From: SFWF01 sp964599835
GTDB lineage: Bacteria; Bacillota; Clostridia; Oscillospirales; Acutalibacteraceae
Direction of reading: 5' to 3'
NCBI GenBank assembly: GCA_964599835.1
Contig: CAZRHF010000001.1
Coordinates: 17,570 to 81,569 of the forward strand
Length of the DNA: 64,000 nt
Below are positions 1-8,365 of this stretch, piece after piece (position 1 is the first letter of the stretch; each line of letters starts with the position of its first letter). Position numbers and translations under genes: made by a program. The notes below the pieces were generated by a model. The model worked only from the letters and a program-made list of their open reading frames with translations, ran no database searches and was not told the DNA's origin.

Positions 1-80
1 TAAAGGGATATTTTAAGGGATGAAAATAAAAGCAAAAGAATAAGCCCAAGGACAGAAAAAAGAATTATCCATCCTGTCAT
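1..80 (-). CDS. N-terminus of a membrane protein, probably YtfI-like (DUF2953); cut by window edge
   Basis: An ATG at 80 preceded by an AGGGGTG ribosome binding site opens a frame that stays open to the window edge. The 26 visible residues start MTGWIILFSVLGLILLLL and form a single hydrophobic segment, so the protein is membrane-anchored at its N-terminus. The gene directly follows scpB on the same strand. In Bacillus and many Clostridia the scpA-scpB pair is followed by ytfI (DUF2953) and ytfJ, which is why I suggest that family; the visible residues alone do not prove it. Confidence 0.5.
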   Translation of the reverse strand, partial: MTGWIILFSVLGLILLLLFSSLKISL

Positions 81-127
81 TTTATCACCCCTGATATTGT
101 TTCACAAAAAGTTATAAATATTATCGG

Positions 128-691
128 TTAAATGTCGGGACGAACTTCAAGCTGCTCGGCCACGTCGGTTTCTCTCTGCTCGTTCTCGGGCAGAGGAGGA
201 AGATCGGATAAAGATTCAAGAGAAAAGCATCTCAGGAAATTTTTAGTTGTGCCGTAAAGAAGAGGACGACCGGGAAGTTCAAGTCTGCCGCGCTCTTCGA
301 TAAGGTCCTTCTCAATAAGAGTAGCAACGACACCGGAGCAGTCGACTCCCCTCACCTGTTCTATAAACGCCTTTGTGATCGGCTGATTGTATGCAACCAC
401 AGCCAATACCTCGAGAGCGGCGGGTGAAAGAGGGGCCTTACGCTTGATGTCGAAGGCGGCTTTTATATAGGGCGCATATTCCTTTCTGGTGGCGATCTGA
501 ACGTGATCGTCAAGTTTTATTATCTTAAAGCCAAGATCGGAGGAATCAACGTGCTCGCAAACCTCCGAAATAAGCTTTTCAGTCTCTTTCGGTGTTAGCT
601 CGAACACCTCGCCCAGTCGGGAAAGAGCAATAGGCTCACCGGAGGAAAATATTACGGCTTCAGCCGCTTTTACAAGTTCTTTTCTATCCAT
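128..691 (-). CDS. scpB: Segregation and condensation protein B
   Basis: ScpB is the winged-helix dimer that binds the kleisin ScpA and, with Smc, forms the bacterial condensin that compacts and separates replicated chromosomes. The 187-residue product has the usual ScpB length. Early residues AAEAVIFSSGEPI and the central stretch LEVLAVVAYNQPITK, followed by RGVDCSGVVATLIEKDLI, are family hallmarks; the tail is acidic and variable. The frame extends upstream to 721 inside scpA, but I choose the ATG at 691 because homologues start at MDRKEL and a GGAG precedes it. It overlaps the scpA stop by 8 bases, so the two are translationally coupled. Confidence 0.93.
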   Translation of the reverse strand: MDRKELVKAAEAVIFSSGEPIALSRLGEVFELTPKETEKLISEVCEHVDSSDLGFKIIKLDDHVQIATRKEYAPYIKAAFDIKRKAPLSPAALEVLAVVAYNQPITKAFIEQVRGVDCSGVVATLIEKDLIEERGRLELPGRPLLYGTTKNFLRCFSLESLSDLPPLPENEQRETDVAEQLEVRPDI

Positions 692-1409
692 TTTTCTTCT
701 TTTTCTCCTTAATGAGCTCAATTTCCATATTTTCGTTATCTCCCGAAACTACGACTCGGTTGGCTTTGGTAAGCTCAAGTACGGCAAGGAAGGTTGCAAC
801 CAGCTCGGATCTGTCTTTAGCGCTTTTATAAAGATTCATAAGACGCTTTTTACCTCTTCCCCAAAGATTGCGCATAACGAAAATTATTTTCGACGAAACT
901 GAATAAATCTTTTTCGCAACTATTTTTGTAAAGGCCTTGGTCGGAACGGCAATACGCCTGTCCATTCGTCCCATGGCGGTAACGTAGGCGTTGTAAACAT
1001 CGACACTTTCGTGTGTGAGGACGTAGGTTTTATCGACCTCAAAAGGCTCAGGAGGACGAACAAAGGTATCGAATCCGTCGGTCATGCCTGAAAGGGTCTC
1101 GGCAACCTTTTTGCAGACCTGGTATTCAAGAAGTTCCCCGGTAAGCTCCTGTTTAAGCTGTTCGACCTCCTCGTGTTTAGGCAAAAGACTTACGGTTTTG
1201 ATGTAGAGAAGGCGTGACGCCATTTCAAGAAACTCGCTGGCAACGTCCATTTCTCTGTCCTGCATAAGCTTTATCTGCTCAAGATACTGCTCTACAAGAA
1301 GGGATATCTTTATATCGTAAATATTAAGCTTGTTGCGTGCGATAAGTTGAAGAAGGAGATCCAAAGGGCCTTCAAACTCTTCGGTTTTGTAAAGAATAAC
1401 GTTTTCCAT
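684..1409 (-). CDS. scpA: Segregation and condensation protein A (kleisin)
   Basis: ScpA bridges the two Smc heads and recruits ScpB. The 241-residue product has the typical N-terminal kleisin helix (EFEGPLDLLLQLIARNKLNI) and the SLLVEQYLEQI stretch that follows, then a charged middle and a C-terminal winged helix ending in a lysine-rich tail. It is the first gene of an scpA-scpB unit and lies 7 bases after the site-2 protease gene on the same strand, so the three are probably co-transcribed from the promoter near 2190. Confidence 0.93.
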   Translation of the reverse strand: MENVILYKTEEFEGPLDLLLQLIARNKLNIYDIKISLLVEQYLEQIKLMQDREMDVASEFLEMASRLLYIKTVSLLPKHEEVEQLKQELTGELLEYQVCKKVAETLSGMTDGFDTFVRPPEPFEVDKTYVLTHESVDVYNAYVTAMGRMDRRIAVPTKAFTKIVAKKIYSVSSKIIFVMRNLWGRGKKRLMNLYKSAKDRSELVATFLAVLELTKANRVVVSGDNENMEIELIKEKKKKNG

Positions 1410-1416
1410 TTAATAC

Positions 1417-2136
1417 CTATCCGAAAATAAGATTTAGGGGGACAGAAACTACGTTTTCGAAGAAACCGCTGACGGCGTTTTGTGCCATAGAAAGCGGTGT
1501 GTCGAGAACGTTGGTGGCGATCAGAACGATAAGGGCAAAATAGAGATACTGCTCATACTGGATCAGCTTATAATAAAGCCTGTCAGGCAGAACGGCAAAA
1601 AGCACCCTTGAGCCGTCGAGAGGAGGTATGGGAATAAGGTTGAATACCGCAAGAGAGATATTTATAAGGGCGATAAAACTGAAGAAATACCAAAGATATT
1701 CGAAGACGACGTTTCCGCCGAAGTTTCCCGTCGCAAAATCGTAAGTGAAGGAAGCACTGTACAAGTACCCGAAAAGGCAATAAAAGAAGGTTGAAATGAA
1801 AGCGACCACGAGATTAGAAAGCGGTCCTGCAAACGCGGTTATCGCCATATCGAGCTTAGGACGCTTGAAAATATGCTGATTGACCTGTACGGGCTTGGCC
1901 CATCCGAAGCCGAAAACGAGAATACAGAGTGCGCCGATATAATCGATATGCGCGAAAGGATTTAAGGTAAGACGTCCTGCGTATTTCTGTGCTCTGTCGC
2001 CAAGCTTATAAGCGGCAAAGGCGTGGGCGAATTCGTGCACAGGCATAGTAAGAAAAATGACGGTTAAGGCAGAAATAATGTAAATAATGGCCTGGGTAAG
2101 GCTTGCTTCTCCACCCATAAGTAAACTAATTAACAA
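1417..2136 (-). CDS. Site-2 protease family zinc metallopeptidase (M50), membrane
   Basis: This is a polytopic membrane protein with the M50 zinc site: HEFAH (the HExxH motif) in the first half and, near the C-terminus, NLIPIPPLDGSR, which supplies the third zinc ligand (Asp). Families of this compact type (about 220-240 residues) are intramembrane proteases of unknown substrate, often next to scpA in Firmicutes. The frame is open to 2187, but a TATAAT -10 box lies at 2179-2184, so translation must begin downstream; the TTG at 2136 has an ACGGAG nine bases upstream and gives 239 residues. An ATG at 2118 is the alternative but has no ribosome binding site. Confidence 0.88.
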   Translation of the reverse strand: MLISLLMGGEASLTQAIIYIISALTVIFLTMPVHEFAHAFAAYKLGDRAQKYAGRLTLNPFAHIDYIGALCILVFGFGWAKPVQVNQHIFKRPKLDMAITAFAGPLSNLVVAFISTFFYCLFGYLYSASFTYDFATGNFGGNVVFEYLWYFFSFIALINISLAVFNLIPIPPLDGSRVLFAVLPDRLYYKLIQYEQYLYFALIVLIATNVLDTPLSMAQNAVSGFFENVVSVPLNLIFG

Positions 2137-2178
2137 TTTAGATAGCTCCGTTTCGTTACAAAATACCCCTTTTATCAC

Positions 2179-2207
2179 ATTATACACAATCTTATCCTAA
2201 AAAACAA
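2179..2207 (-). promoter_or_regulatory. Promoter of the M50-scpA-scpB unit
   Basis: On the minus strand TTGTTT (2207-2202) and TATAAT (2184-2179) are separated by exactly 17 bases. The -35 box lies inside the T-tract of the upstream amidase terminator, so the two signals are interleaved. The position rules out translation starts upstream of about 2175 for the peptidase gene. Confidence 0.6.
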
Positions 2208-2233
2208 GAAAAATCAGGGAAAAACCCTGATTT
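2197..2233 (-). terminator. Rho-independent terminator of the amidase gene
   Basis: A 9-bp perfect stem AAATCAGGG / CCCTGATTT (2225-2233 and 2211-2219) with a 5-base loop is followed on the minus strand by a T-rich tract. It begins at the amidase stop codon. Confidence 0.8.
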
Positions 2234-2954
2234 AAATTATAAAATTATTATTAACGTAACCCGTTAATCCCTGAAAACTGATTTTTGTCCAATCCCCTGC
2301 CCTGTTTATAACGTTCAGTATGCTCCCGTTCGGTGCTTTTCCGATTATTGAAGCGCCTATATACGGCTCACTTCTGATGTTAAGGTTTCCGCCGTTTGTT
2401 GAAACGGTAACCGTATTACTCATCGGAAATACGAAGGGTATTCCAAAATAATCCGTAAGAGACAAAACGAGATTCTGCGCTATTGCGTCAATATTGTTTC
2501 TTATCCAGTCTGCGTCTTCGGGATTATCGTGATATGCAACCTCAGCAAGAACTGCAGGTGCTCTGGTTCTGGTGACCTCTCCGAGAGTTGTCGTCGCGAC
2601 CGTTTCTACCTCCGACGGATCGGGATAGATAGTTTTGAAATTATTTGCAAATATCTCAGCTGCACGACTGCCGTTATAGCTGTATGGATAATAATAGAAT
2701 TCCGCACCCTGAGCTGTACCGTCACGGGAAGCATTGGAATGAAGAGCAAGATGGAAATCGTAATTTCCGCTGTTTGAAGCCCTGATAGAGGATGCCGCCG
2801 TCATATCGGGCGTATTCCTTACAAAGCCTATTCCCGATGAATTGAGATACGGTATCATTGCATCGGCAACAAGATTCATATATTCCTCTTCGTTTCCTCC
2901 GCCGAAATAAGGATTAAACTCCTGCGTAGACGGACTTAAATATATAGTAGGCAT
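2232..2954 (-). CDS. N-acetylmuramoyl-L-alanine amidase-like protein (Amidase_3) with C-terminal SH3b domain
   Basis: Residues 1-170 resemble Amidase_3 peptidoglycan amidases: GGNEEEYMNLVADAM carries the conserved glutamate and LALHSNAS the conserved histidine, followed by APAVLAEVAYHDNPEDA, where the catalytic-end glutamate sits. Residues 180-240 form a bacterial SH3 (SH3b) wall-binding module (LNIRSEPYIGASIIGKAPNGS). Two things are odd. There is no signal peptide, and the first zinc-binding motif (normally DPGHGG) is replaced by LSPSTQEFNPY, so the first histidine ligand is absent. It may act after lysis or in the mother cell, use another ligand, or be inactive. It is transcribed alone between a hairpin leader and a terminator. 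Confidence 0.8.
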   Translation of the reverse strand: MPTIYLSPSTQEFNPYFGGGNEEEYMNLVADAMIPYLNSSGIGFVRNTPDMTAASSIRASNSGNYDFHLALHSNASRDGTAQGAEFYYYPYSYNGSRAAEIFANNFKTIYPDPSEVETVATTTLGEVTRTRAPAVLAEVAYHDNPEDADWIRNNIDAIAQNLVLSLTDYFGIPFVFPMSNTVTVSTNGGNLNIRSEPYIGASIIGKAPNGSILNVINRAGDWTKISFQGLTGYVNNNFII

Positions 2955-2961
2955 AATAAAC

Positions 2962-2995
2962 CGACCTCCCGTATCATTATATGAACGGAAGGCCG
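2962..2995 (-). promoter_or_regulatory. Hairpin covering the amidase ribosome binding site
   Basis: On the minus strand CGGCCTTCCGT (2995-2985) can pair with ACGGGAGGTCG (2972-2962), 11 pairs including two G-U. The 3' arm contains the GGGAGGT ribosome binding site of the amidase (start 2954), so folding would hide it. There is no T-tract, so it is not a terminator. Confidence 0.35.
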
Positions 2996-3002
2996 ATAAT
3001 GA

Positions 3003-3548
3003 TTATTTTTCTAAACCGAACTGTTTCGCTGCATCTGATACCAGATTAGAGAACCAACAATAAAGAACCTCTCCGAGCTCCTGATATATCGGGTCACCGT
3101 CATGACCGCAGAGCATTGCAAAGGTTTGTCCTACCCGACGGTCGATATCACTGCCTCTTCTGAACGCGAGATAATAAAAGGTAAAGGCGCCCGTATCGGA
3201 GGTATGTCCGTATATTGAGCTATACTTTGACTTTACCGTATCGAGGAAGCTTTTTTGTGCTATACCCGCGACAGAATCGCTTAAAAGTGCAGATTCAAAG
3301 GTGGCGGTGACCGTAAAGGATAAAAGGAGTATACGCTGAACCAGCATTTCGGCATCGGCATCTTCAACCGCATCGGAATAGGCATTGGATGCTTCGTAAA
3401 ACTTATCGGCAACAAATTCACCCAGCTTTTTGGCCGCAGTCACCTGAGCCTCAGGTAAAAGGTCATCTGAAACAGCACTTAGGTTATTACGTTTTATTGA
3501 ATCGGAGGGGCGGTTGCCTGCAATTTTTATGTCTTTATCGTCGAACAT
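3003..3548 (-). CDS. Conserved-looking hypothetical protein, about 181 residues
   Basis: I do not recognise this protein. It is soluble, mostly helical and acidic, with no signal peptide or membrane segment. Notable stretches are ESALLSDSVAGIAQKSFLD and FAMLCGHDGDPIYQELGEVLYCW near the C-terminus. It sits right after the TSCPD gene; an upstream GTG at 3557 would overlap that gene by 8 bases, while the ATG at 3548 (chosen) lies just past its TAG. The tight coupling suggests a shared role with the TSCPD protein, which is itself uncharacterised. Confidence 0.7.
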   Translation of the reverse strand: MFDDKDIKIAGNRPSDSIKRNNLSAVSDDLLPEAQVTAAKKLGEFVADKFYEASNAYSDAVEDADAEMLVQRILLLSFTVTATFESALLSDSVAGIAQKSFLDTVKSKYSSIYGHTSDTGAFTFYYLAFRRGSDIDRRVGQTFAMLCGHDGDPIYQELGEVLYCWFSNLVSDAAKQFGLEK

Positions 3549-3549
3549 T

Positions 3550-3807
3550 CTAATCACTCATTTCTGCTCTGAGATTTTTAAGAGCTACGGCAAGCTGATC
3601 GGGACATGAGGTGTTTTTATGTCCGCAGGCTATACCTGAGAGCTTTTTTATGACGTCATCAGCCCTCATACCCTCTGCAAGGGCAGAAATTCCTTTTAAA
3701 TTTCCGTTGCATCCGCCTGCGAAGCGTATATTTGAAACAATCCCGTCGTTTACTTCAAAGAATATAGCCGCCGAGCACGTCCCACTAGTTTTATATGAGT
3801 AGGTCAT
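3550..3807 (-). CDS. TSCPD domain protein (TIGR03905 type)
   Basis: A small protein of 85 residues with the motif that names the family: Thr-Ser-Cys-Pro-Asp (NTSCPDQLA) near the C-terminus, preceded by CNGNLKGISALAEG. The same domain is found at the C-terminus of class II ribonucleotide reductases, where it is thought to help metal or redox handling; free-standing versions have no established role. Four cysteines (two in TCSAA/GGCNG, two in ACGHKNTSC) could bind metal. The ATG at 3807 with AAGGA nine bases upstream is preferred to the adjacent TTG at 3810. It is the last but one gene after rpoD on this strand. Confidence 0.85.
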   Translation of the reverse strand: MTYSYKTSGTCSAAIFFEVNDGIVSNIRFAGGCNGNLKGISALAEGMRADDVIKKLSGIACGHKNTSCPDQLAVALKNLRAEMSD

Positions 3808-3820
3808 CAAAATTATTCCT

Positions 3821-4885
3821 TTACTTGTACTTGAATTTATTGCTTCTTACGGGATGGCGAAGCTTGCGAAGAGCCTTTGCCTCTATCTGGCGGATTCGTT
3901 CACGGGTAACGTTGAATTCGCTACCGACCTCTTCAAGTGTATGGCATCTGCCGTCGTAAAGTCCGAATCTGAGACGTATAACCGCCTCTTCTCTGGAGGT
4001 GAGGGTCTTAAGAACCGCGTCAATATCCTCATTTGTGATCGTTTTTAAAGCGGCTTCATCGGGTGCTAATGCGTCGTCATCCTTAATAAAGTCCATAAGA
4101 CGGGAATCCTCCTCGGGTCCGATGGGAGTTTCCATAGAAACGGGCTCCTGAGCGACACGCATAATTTCACGGATACGCTCGACGGGAAGGTTCATCTTTT
4201 CGGCAATAAGCTCTTCGCTGGGCTCGTAGCCGTTTTCGTGAAGAAGCTGACTCTGTACCTTCTTAAGACGGTTGATCGTTTCTACCATGTGAACGGGAAT
4301 TCTGATGGTACGGGCCTGATCGGCAATAGCTCGGGTAATGGCCTGACGGATCCACCACGTTGCGTAGGTTGAGAACTTAAAGCCCTTGGTATAATCAAAC
4401 TTGTCTACAGCCTTTATAAGTCCGACGTTTCCTTCCTGAATAAGATCGAGGAAGTACATACCGCGTCCGACATACTTTTTAGCTATACTTACAACAAGAC
4501 GGAGGTTAGCTTCGGTAAGACGCTGTTTTGCCTTTTCGTCGCCGTCGTTGATCTTTATGGCAAGCTCGATCTCCTCGTCGGAGCTGAGAAGAGGTACACG
4601 TCCGATCTCGCGGAGATAGACCTTAACCGGATCGTCAAGGGACATATTCTCGAGTGCAACATCATCGTCGATATTATCAACGTTCATTTCCTCAAGCTTA
4701 AGCTCATCGTCGGTAGGCTCCTCATCAAAATCCAGATCGAGTATCGGAGGCTCTTCGAAAAGCTCGCCCAGTTCTTCGGGAGCAGGCTCAAGATCATCGA
4801 AGGAGACTTCAGTTTCCTCGATAGGATCTTTATACTCTATTTCGTTCTTTTCGGTTTCACTAACCTTTTTATTTTCCTTTTCCAT
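3821..4885 (-). CDS. rpoD: RNA polymerase housekeeping sigma factor
   Basis: This is the primary sigma-70 (SigA). In the 354-residue product, residues 1-85 form an acidic region 1.1-like tail, then sigma region 1.2 (DDPVKVYLREIG), region 2 with LRLVVSIAKKYVGRG and the core-binding and -10 reading helix YATWWIRQAI (about 174-183), region 3, and region 4 with the helix-turn-helix TLEEVGSEFNVTRERIRQIE (about 316-335). The frame extends into dnaG, but the ATG at 4885 has an AAGGGGA ribosome binding site and starts 1 base after the dnaG stop. The dgt-dnaG-rpoD order is the classical macromolecular synthesis operon. Confidence 0.97.
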   Translation of the reverse strand: MEKENKKVSETEKNEIEYKDPIEETEVSFDDLEPAPEELGELFEEPPILDLDFDEEPTDDELKLEEMNVDNIDDDVALENMSLDDPVKVYLREIGRVPLLSSDEEIELAIKINDGDEKAKQRLTEANLRLVVSIAKKYVGRGMYFLDLIQEGNVGLIKAVDKFDYTKGFKFSTYATWWIRQAITRAIADQARTIRIPVHMVETINRLKKVQSQLLHENGYEPSEELIAEKMNLPVERIREIMRVAQEPVSMETPIGPEEDSRLMDFIKDDDALAPDEAALKTITNEDIDAVLKTLTSREEAVIRLRFGLYDGRCHTLEEVGSEFNVTRERIRQIEAKALRKLRHPVRSNKFKYK

Positions 4886-4886
4886 T

Positions 4887-6641
4887 CTAATTCCCCTTTT
4901 TATTTTCTGCGATCCTTCGCATCTGACTTGCCCAGTCATCGTTATCGGTAATGACGTCCTTCATACTTTTTTCAGACCTCAGTACCGAAATACAGTCAAT
5001 TAAAACCGATTTCGGATGGTCACCTTCAAAGCCGGTATTAAGCAGTTTTGAAATGTATCCTGCTTCTCTCGGCGAAAAGCGATCTCCCAGATCGGAAATT
5101 GAAAAATATTCAGAGACCTTGAGTCTCTCAAAGACTTCTTTGTACACCCTTCGGTTAAGTCCTGTGACAAAGCTGTCTTCGGTAAGTTCTTTTGAAGCAA
5201 GATCGAACAGGTCGGGATGCTTCATAATTATGGAGAGTATCATCTCTTCTGCGGCTACGGCACGCTCGTTTCCGAAGCGTTCGGGATTAATATCTTCCCG
5301 ATCAAACCGCTGTTCGGTTATTTTTTTTGATTCTATCTTGCGCTTAGTGTTTTCTTTCGAGCGTTTAAGCTGCGCGATCTTGGTCTTCAAAGCCTCCTTG
5401 GAGACCTCGTAGTCTTTGGAAAGCTTTGAAAGATAATAATCAACGGCAATTGGATCGTTATTGGTCGAAAGTATCTCGACGGCGTTGTTGAGATATTTTA
5501 TCTTGGCCTCCTGCGAGTCGGCATCGATATTATCGGCTGCTTTCAAAAGCTTATATGAGGTTTCGGGTACGGCGAGATCAATAAGCTTCTGAAAATCGGA
5601 GGGTTTGTTGTTTTTCAGGAATTCGTCTGGATCCTTTCCGACGGGAAGCCTTAACACCTTTACCGAAAGTCCGGTCCCGGAAAGTGTGTTAAAAGCTTTT
5701 GAAACAGCAGTTTCACCGGCAAGGTCTGAGTCAAAGCAGATAATAAGTTCCTTAGTATATCGGCTTATGATCTGTGCCTGCTCCTTGGTAAAGGCTGTTC
5801 CGAGAGGTGCAACCGTGTTTTTAAACCCGGCCTGGTGAAGCGCCACCGCATCGAAATTCCCTTCTACCAGAATAAGCTGTTCGGAACAGTTGGCCTTCGC
5901 AAGATTTAGTGCAAAAAGATTGTCACTTTTGTTGTAAACCAGAGTATCCTTGGTATTAACGTATTTAGCAACAGTCTTGTCCTCGGTCCTTCTTCGTCCG
6001 CTGAAAGCGACAACGTTCCCACGGACATTTATAACCGGAAACATAGAACGGTCACGGAAACGGTCAAAGTAGGTGCCCTTATTGCTTTTGATTGCAACGT
6101 CGGCCTGGACCATATCCTCAAAGGAAAAACCTTTACTGCGAAGATGTTTAACGAGAGAATCCCAGTCTGCAAGAGCCACACCCAGACCGAAGGTCTTTAT
6201 AGTAGCGGGAGAAAGGCCTCTTGACAGATAATAATCCATCGCCCACTTACCCGCAGGCTTTGAGAGATTCGAATAATAAAACCTTGCGGTCTCGCGGTTG
6301 ATCTCGTATATGGTATTTCTTAAATTATGAAGCGAATCGTCCTGAGTTCCTTCGACTACCGTAACTCCGCAACGCTCTGCCAAAAGCTTTACCGCATCGA
6401 TATAATCGAGGTTTTCGATCAGCTTTGTAAACGTGAAGACGTCGCCGCCCACCTTACAGCCGAAGCAGTAAAAGGATCCGTTTTCGGGATATACAGTAAA
6501 GGACGGTGTTTTTTCACCGTGAAACGGACAAAGGCCGATCAGATTTTTACCTCTGCGTTTAAGGGTGATGTATGAGGAGATCACACTTTCAAGATCGCTT
6601 TTATACTTTATTTCTTCTATAACCGACTGTGGGATCGCCAA
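4887..6641 (-). CDS. dnaG: DNA primase
   Basis: DnaG makes RNA primers at the replication fork. The 584-residue product carries the N-terminal CHC2 zinc finger (CPFHGEKTPSF then YCFGC, residues about 38-62), the catalytic core, the Toprim fold with LILVEGNFDAVALHQAG and the metal-binding ICFDSDLAGETA, and a C-terminal helical domain that contacts the helicase. The start is a TTG at 6641 with GAGGTG seven bases upstream; it reads MAIPQSVIEEI, which matches the usual N-terminus. It lies between dgt and rpoD in one operon. Confidence 0.97.
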   Translation of the reverse strand: MAIPQSVIEEIKYKSDLESVISSYITLKRRGKNLIGLCPFHGEKTPSFTVYPENGSFYCFGCKVGGDVFTFTKLIENLDYIDAVKLLAERCGVTVVEGTQDDSLHNLRNTIYEINRETARFYYSNLSKPAGKWAMDYYLSRGLSPATIKTFGLGVALADWDSLVKHLRSKGFSFEDMVQADVAIKSNKGTYFDRFRDRSMFPVINVRGNVVAFSGRRRTEDKTVAKYVNTKDTLVYNKSDNLFALNLAKANCSEQLILVEGNFDAVALHQAGFKNTVAPLGTAFTKEQAQIISRYTKELIICFDSDLAGETAVSKAFNTLSGTGLSVKVLRLPVGKDPDEFLKNNKPSDFQKLIDLAVPETSYKLLKAADNIDADSQEAKIKYLNNAVEILSTNNDPIAVDYYLSKLSKDYEVSKEALKTKIAQLKRSKENTKRKIESKKITEQRFDREDINPERFGNERAVAAEEMILSIIMKHPDLFDLASKELTEDSFVTGLNRRVYKEVFERLKVSEYFSISDLGDRFSPREAGYISKLLNTGFEGDHPKSVLIDCISVLRSEKSMKDVITDNDDWASQMRRIAENKKGN

Positions 6642-6655
6642 ACAAGTTCACCTCT

Positions 6656-7654
6656 TTAAATTCCCCAGGATTTTGGTACGTATATATTATTATATGTAAG
6701 TATTGCGAAATGATCGGTCATACCGGCGATATAATCGGTAACGGCGCGCTCGGTTCCCTCTTCGTTAGCGATGACAGAAAACTCTGCCGGCATTTTGTGA
6801 GGATTATTCATAAAATAGGTAAACAATCCTTCAATTATACCGTCGACCTTGGATTCTTCGGATTTTGCCTTTGGGTTTCGGTAAACGTTATCAAACAGGA
6901 AGGTGTGTAGAGTTTCGAAGGCCTGCTCGATCTCCGGGGCCATCTTAGCCCTGTCGTCGGTATTTTCAATGACCGAGCGGACGAGGGTCGATATTCTGTC
7001 GCTTTTTGTCGTACCAAGGGCAAGTTTTATATCGAAAGGAATATCGTCTGAGTAAATTATATCTCCGCGAACTGCATCGTCGATATCGTGATTTATGTAG
7101 GCGATCCGGTCGGAAAGTCGGACTATCTGACCTTCAAGAGTTTCAGGCCAGGAGCCCTTTGTGTGATTAAGTATTCCGTCAAGCACCTCAAAGGTGAGAT
7201 TAAGCCCCTTAAGATTCTTTTCAAGACGATCACAGACACGGACACTTTGCTCGTAATGAGTGAATCCAAACGAGGTAAGCTTATCAAGTGCTCTCTCCCC
7301 TGCGTGACCGAAGGGAGTATGTCCAAGATCGTGTCCCATTGCAATAGCCTCGGCAAGATCCTCGTTAAGACGAAGGGCTCTGGTAATTGTGCGGGCTATC
7401 TGCGATACCTCAAGCGTATGGGTCATTCGTGTACGGTAATGGTCGGATTCTGGTGAAAGAAAAACTTGAGTTTTGTGCTTAAGACGGCGAAAGGATTTAC
7501 TGTGAATAATGCGGTCACGGTCTCGTTGAAAATCGGTACGGATGTCATCCTTTGGCTCAGGTCTTTTTCTGCCCTTTGTGTCAGCCGAACAAAAGGCTTT
7601 CTCGGATAATATTTGCTTTTCGATCTGCTCGGTTGTTTCGCGAACGGTAATCAA
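6656..7654 (-). CDS. dgt: Deoxyguanosinetriphosphate triphosphohydrolase-like HD phosphohydrolase
   Basis: This HD-domain enzyme removes triphosphate from dNTPs, mainly dGTP. The metal-binding residues are visible as RMTHTLEVSQIAR and AMGHDLGHTPFGHAGE, and IRSKSFRRLKHKTQV-like context (HSKSFRRLKHKTQVF) precedes them. At 332 residues it is the short bacterial dNTPase type, with the second histidine region around ILNHTKGS. The start is a TTG at 7654 with AAGGGG seven bases upstream. It heads the dgt-dnaG-rpoD operon; a TATAAT lies just upstream near 7675, but I see no clear -35. Confidence 0.92.
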   Translation of the reverse strand: MITVRETTEQIEKQILSEKAFCSADTKGRKRPEPKDDIRTDFQRDRDRIIHSKSFRRLKHKTQVFLSPESDHYRTRMTHTLEVSQIARTITRALRLNEDLAEAIAMGHDLGHTPFGHAGERALDKLTSFGFTHYEQSVRVCDRLEKNLKGLNLTFEVLDGILNHTKGSWPETLEGQIVRLSDRIAYINHDIDDAVRGDIIYSDDIPFDIKLALGTTKSDRISTLVRSVIENTDDRAKMAPEIEQAFETLHTFLFDNVYRNPKAKSEESKVDGIIEGLFTYFMNNPHKMPAEFSVIANEEGTERAVTDYIAGMTDHFAILTYNNIYVPKSWGI

Positions 7655-7711
7655 TAAATCACCCCTTCGTATTATTATATAGACAAAAAAGCTTTTAAAA
7701 CCTTTATTTTT

Positions 7712-8341
7712 TTAAAAAATTATTTGTTTTGTGTATTTTTCTCCCTTTTTCACGGCCGAAAGGGTGGAAAAGAACCTATCGGTCAGGGCGTTCAGGAATT
7801 CGGTTTCGCTTTCCTTAGCGACAGAAAACAATATTTTGACCCTATCCTCGAACAAGGTCTCCTCAACGTTTCCGCTGAATTCCTCTATCAGCTTTTCGAG
7901 AGACTGATAATTTGAATAATCGCTCGTTACCTCAAAGCAGACTCCGGGCACCATAAGATATTTATTGGCAAGATCGAGAGTGTCCTTTGCCGCTTTCTGA
8001 TAGGCCCGGACAAGGCCGCCGGTACCGAGAAGGATTCCGCCGAAATATCTTGTGACGACAACAGTTACATCTTTAAGTTCAAAGCCATTAATAACGTCGA
8101 GGATGGGTTTACCGGCAGTTCCGTGCGGTTCTCCGTCATCGGAATATCTGGTTCGTCCTTCGGCATTCAGCACGTAGGCATAGCAGTTGTGTCTTGCGTC
8201 GCTGTGAAGGGAACGTATCTTATTAACGAAGGCGACCGCCTCTTCATCGGTAACAGTATGAGCAACGTAGCCGATAAAACGGGAATGCTTTTCGGTGAAC
8301 TGTGTCGTCGTTTCTTCAATTATAGTCTTATAGGTGTCCAA
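7712..8341 (-). CDS. yigZ: YigZ/IMPACT family protein
   Basis: Members have an N-terminal UPF0029 (Impact) domain and a C-terminal DUF1949 ferredoxin-like domain; the molecular role is unsettled, though eukaryotic IMPACT regulates translation through GCN1. The motif SDDGEPHGTAGKPIL and VTRYFGGILLGTGGLVRAYQKA are diagnostic. The frame is open to 8386, but that extension runs through the rpmE terminator. I choose the TTG at 8341, which has GGTGGG seven bases upstream and gives 209 residues, the family's usual size. It follows rpmE on the same strand. Confidence 0.92.
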   Translation of the reverse strand: MDTYKTIIEETTTQFTEKHSRFIGYVAHTVTDEEAVAFVNKIRSLHSDARHNCYAYVLNAEGRTRYSDDGEPHGTAGKPILDVINGFELKDVTVVVTRYFGGILLGTGGLVRAYQKAAKDTLDLANKYLMVPGVCFEVTSDYSNYQSLEKLIEEFSGNVEETLFEDRVKILFSVAKESETEFLNALTDRFFSTLSAVKKGEKYTKQIIF

Positions 8342-8365
8342 GAATAATCCCACCAAACTTAAAAT

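Noticed and set aside
4886..4939. Upstream start for rpoD inside dnaG
   Set aside because: The ATG at 4885 has AAGGGGA and the correct spacing.
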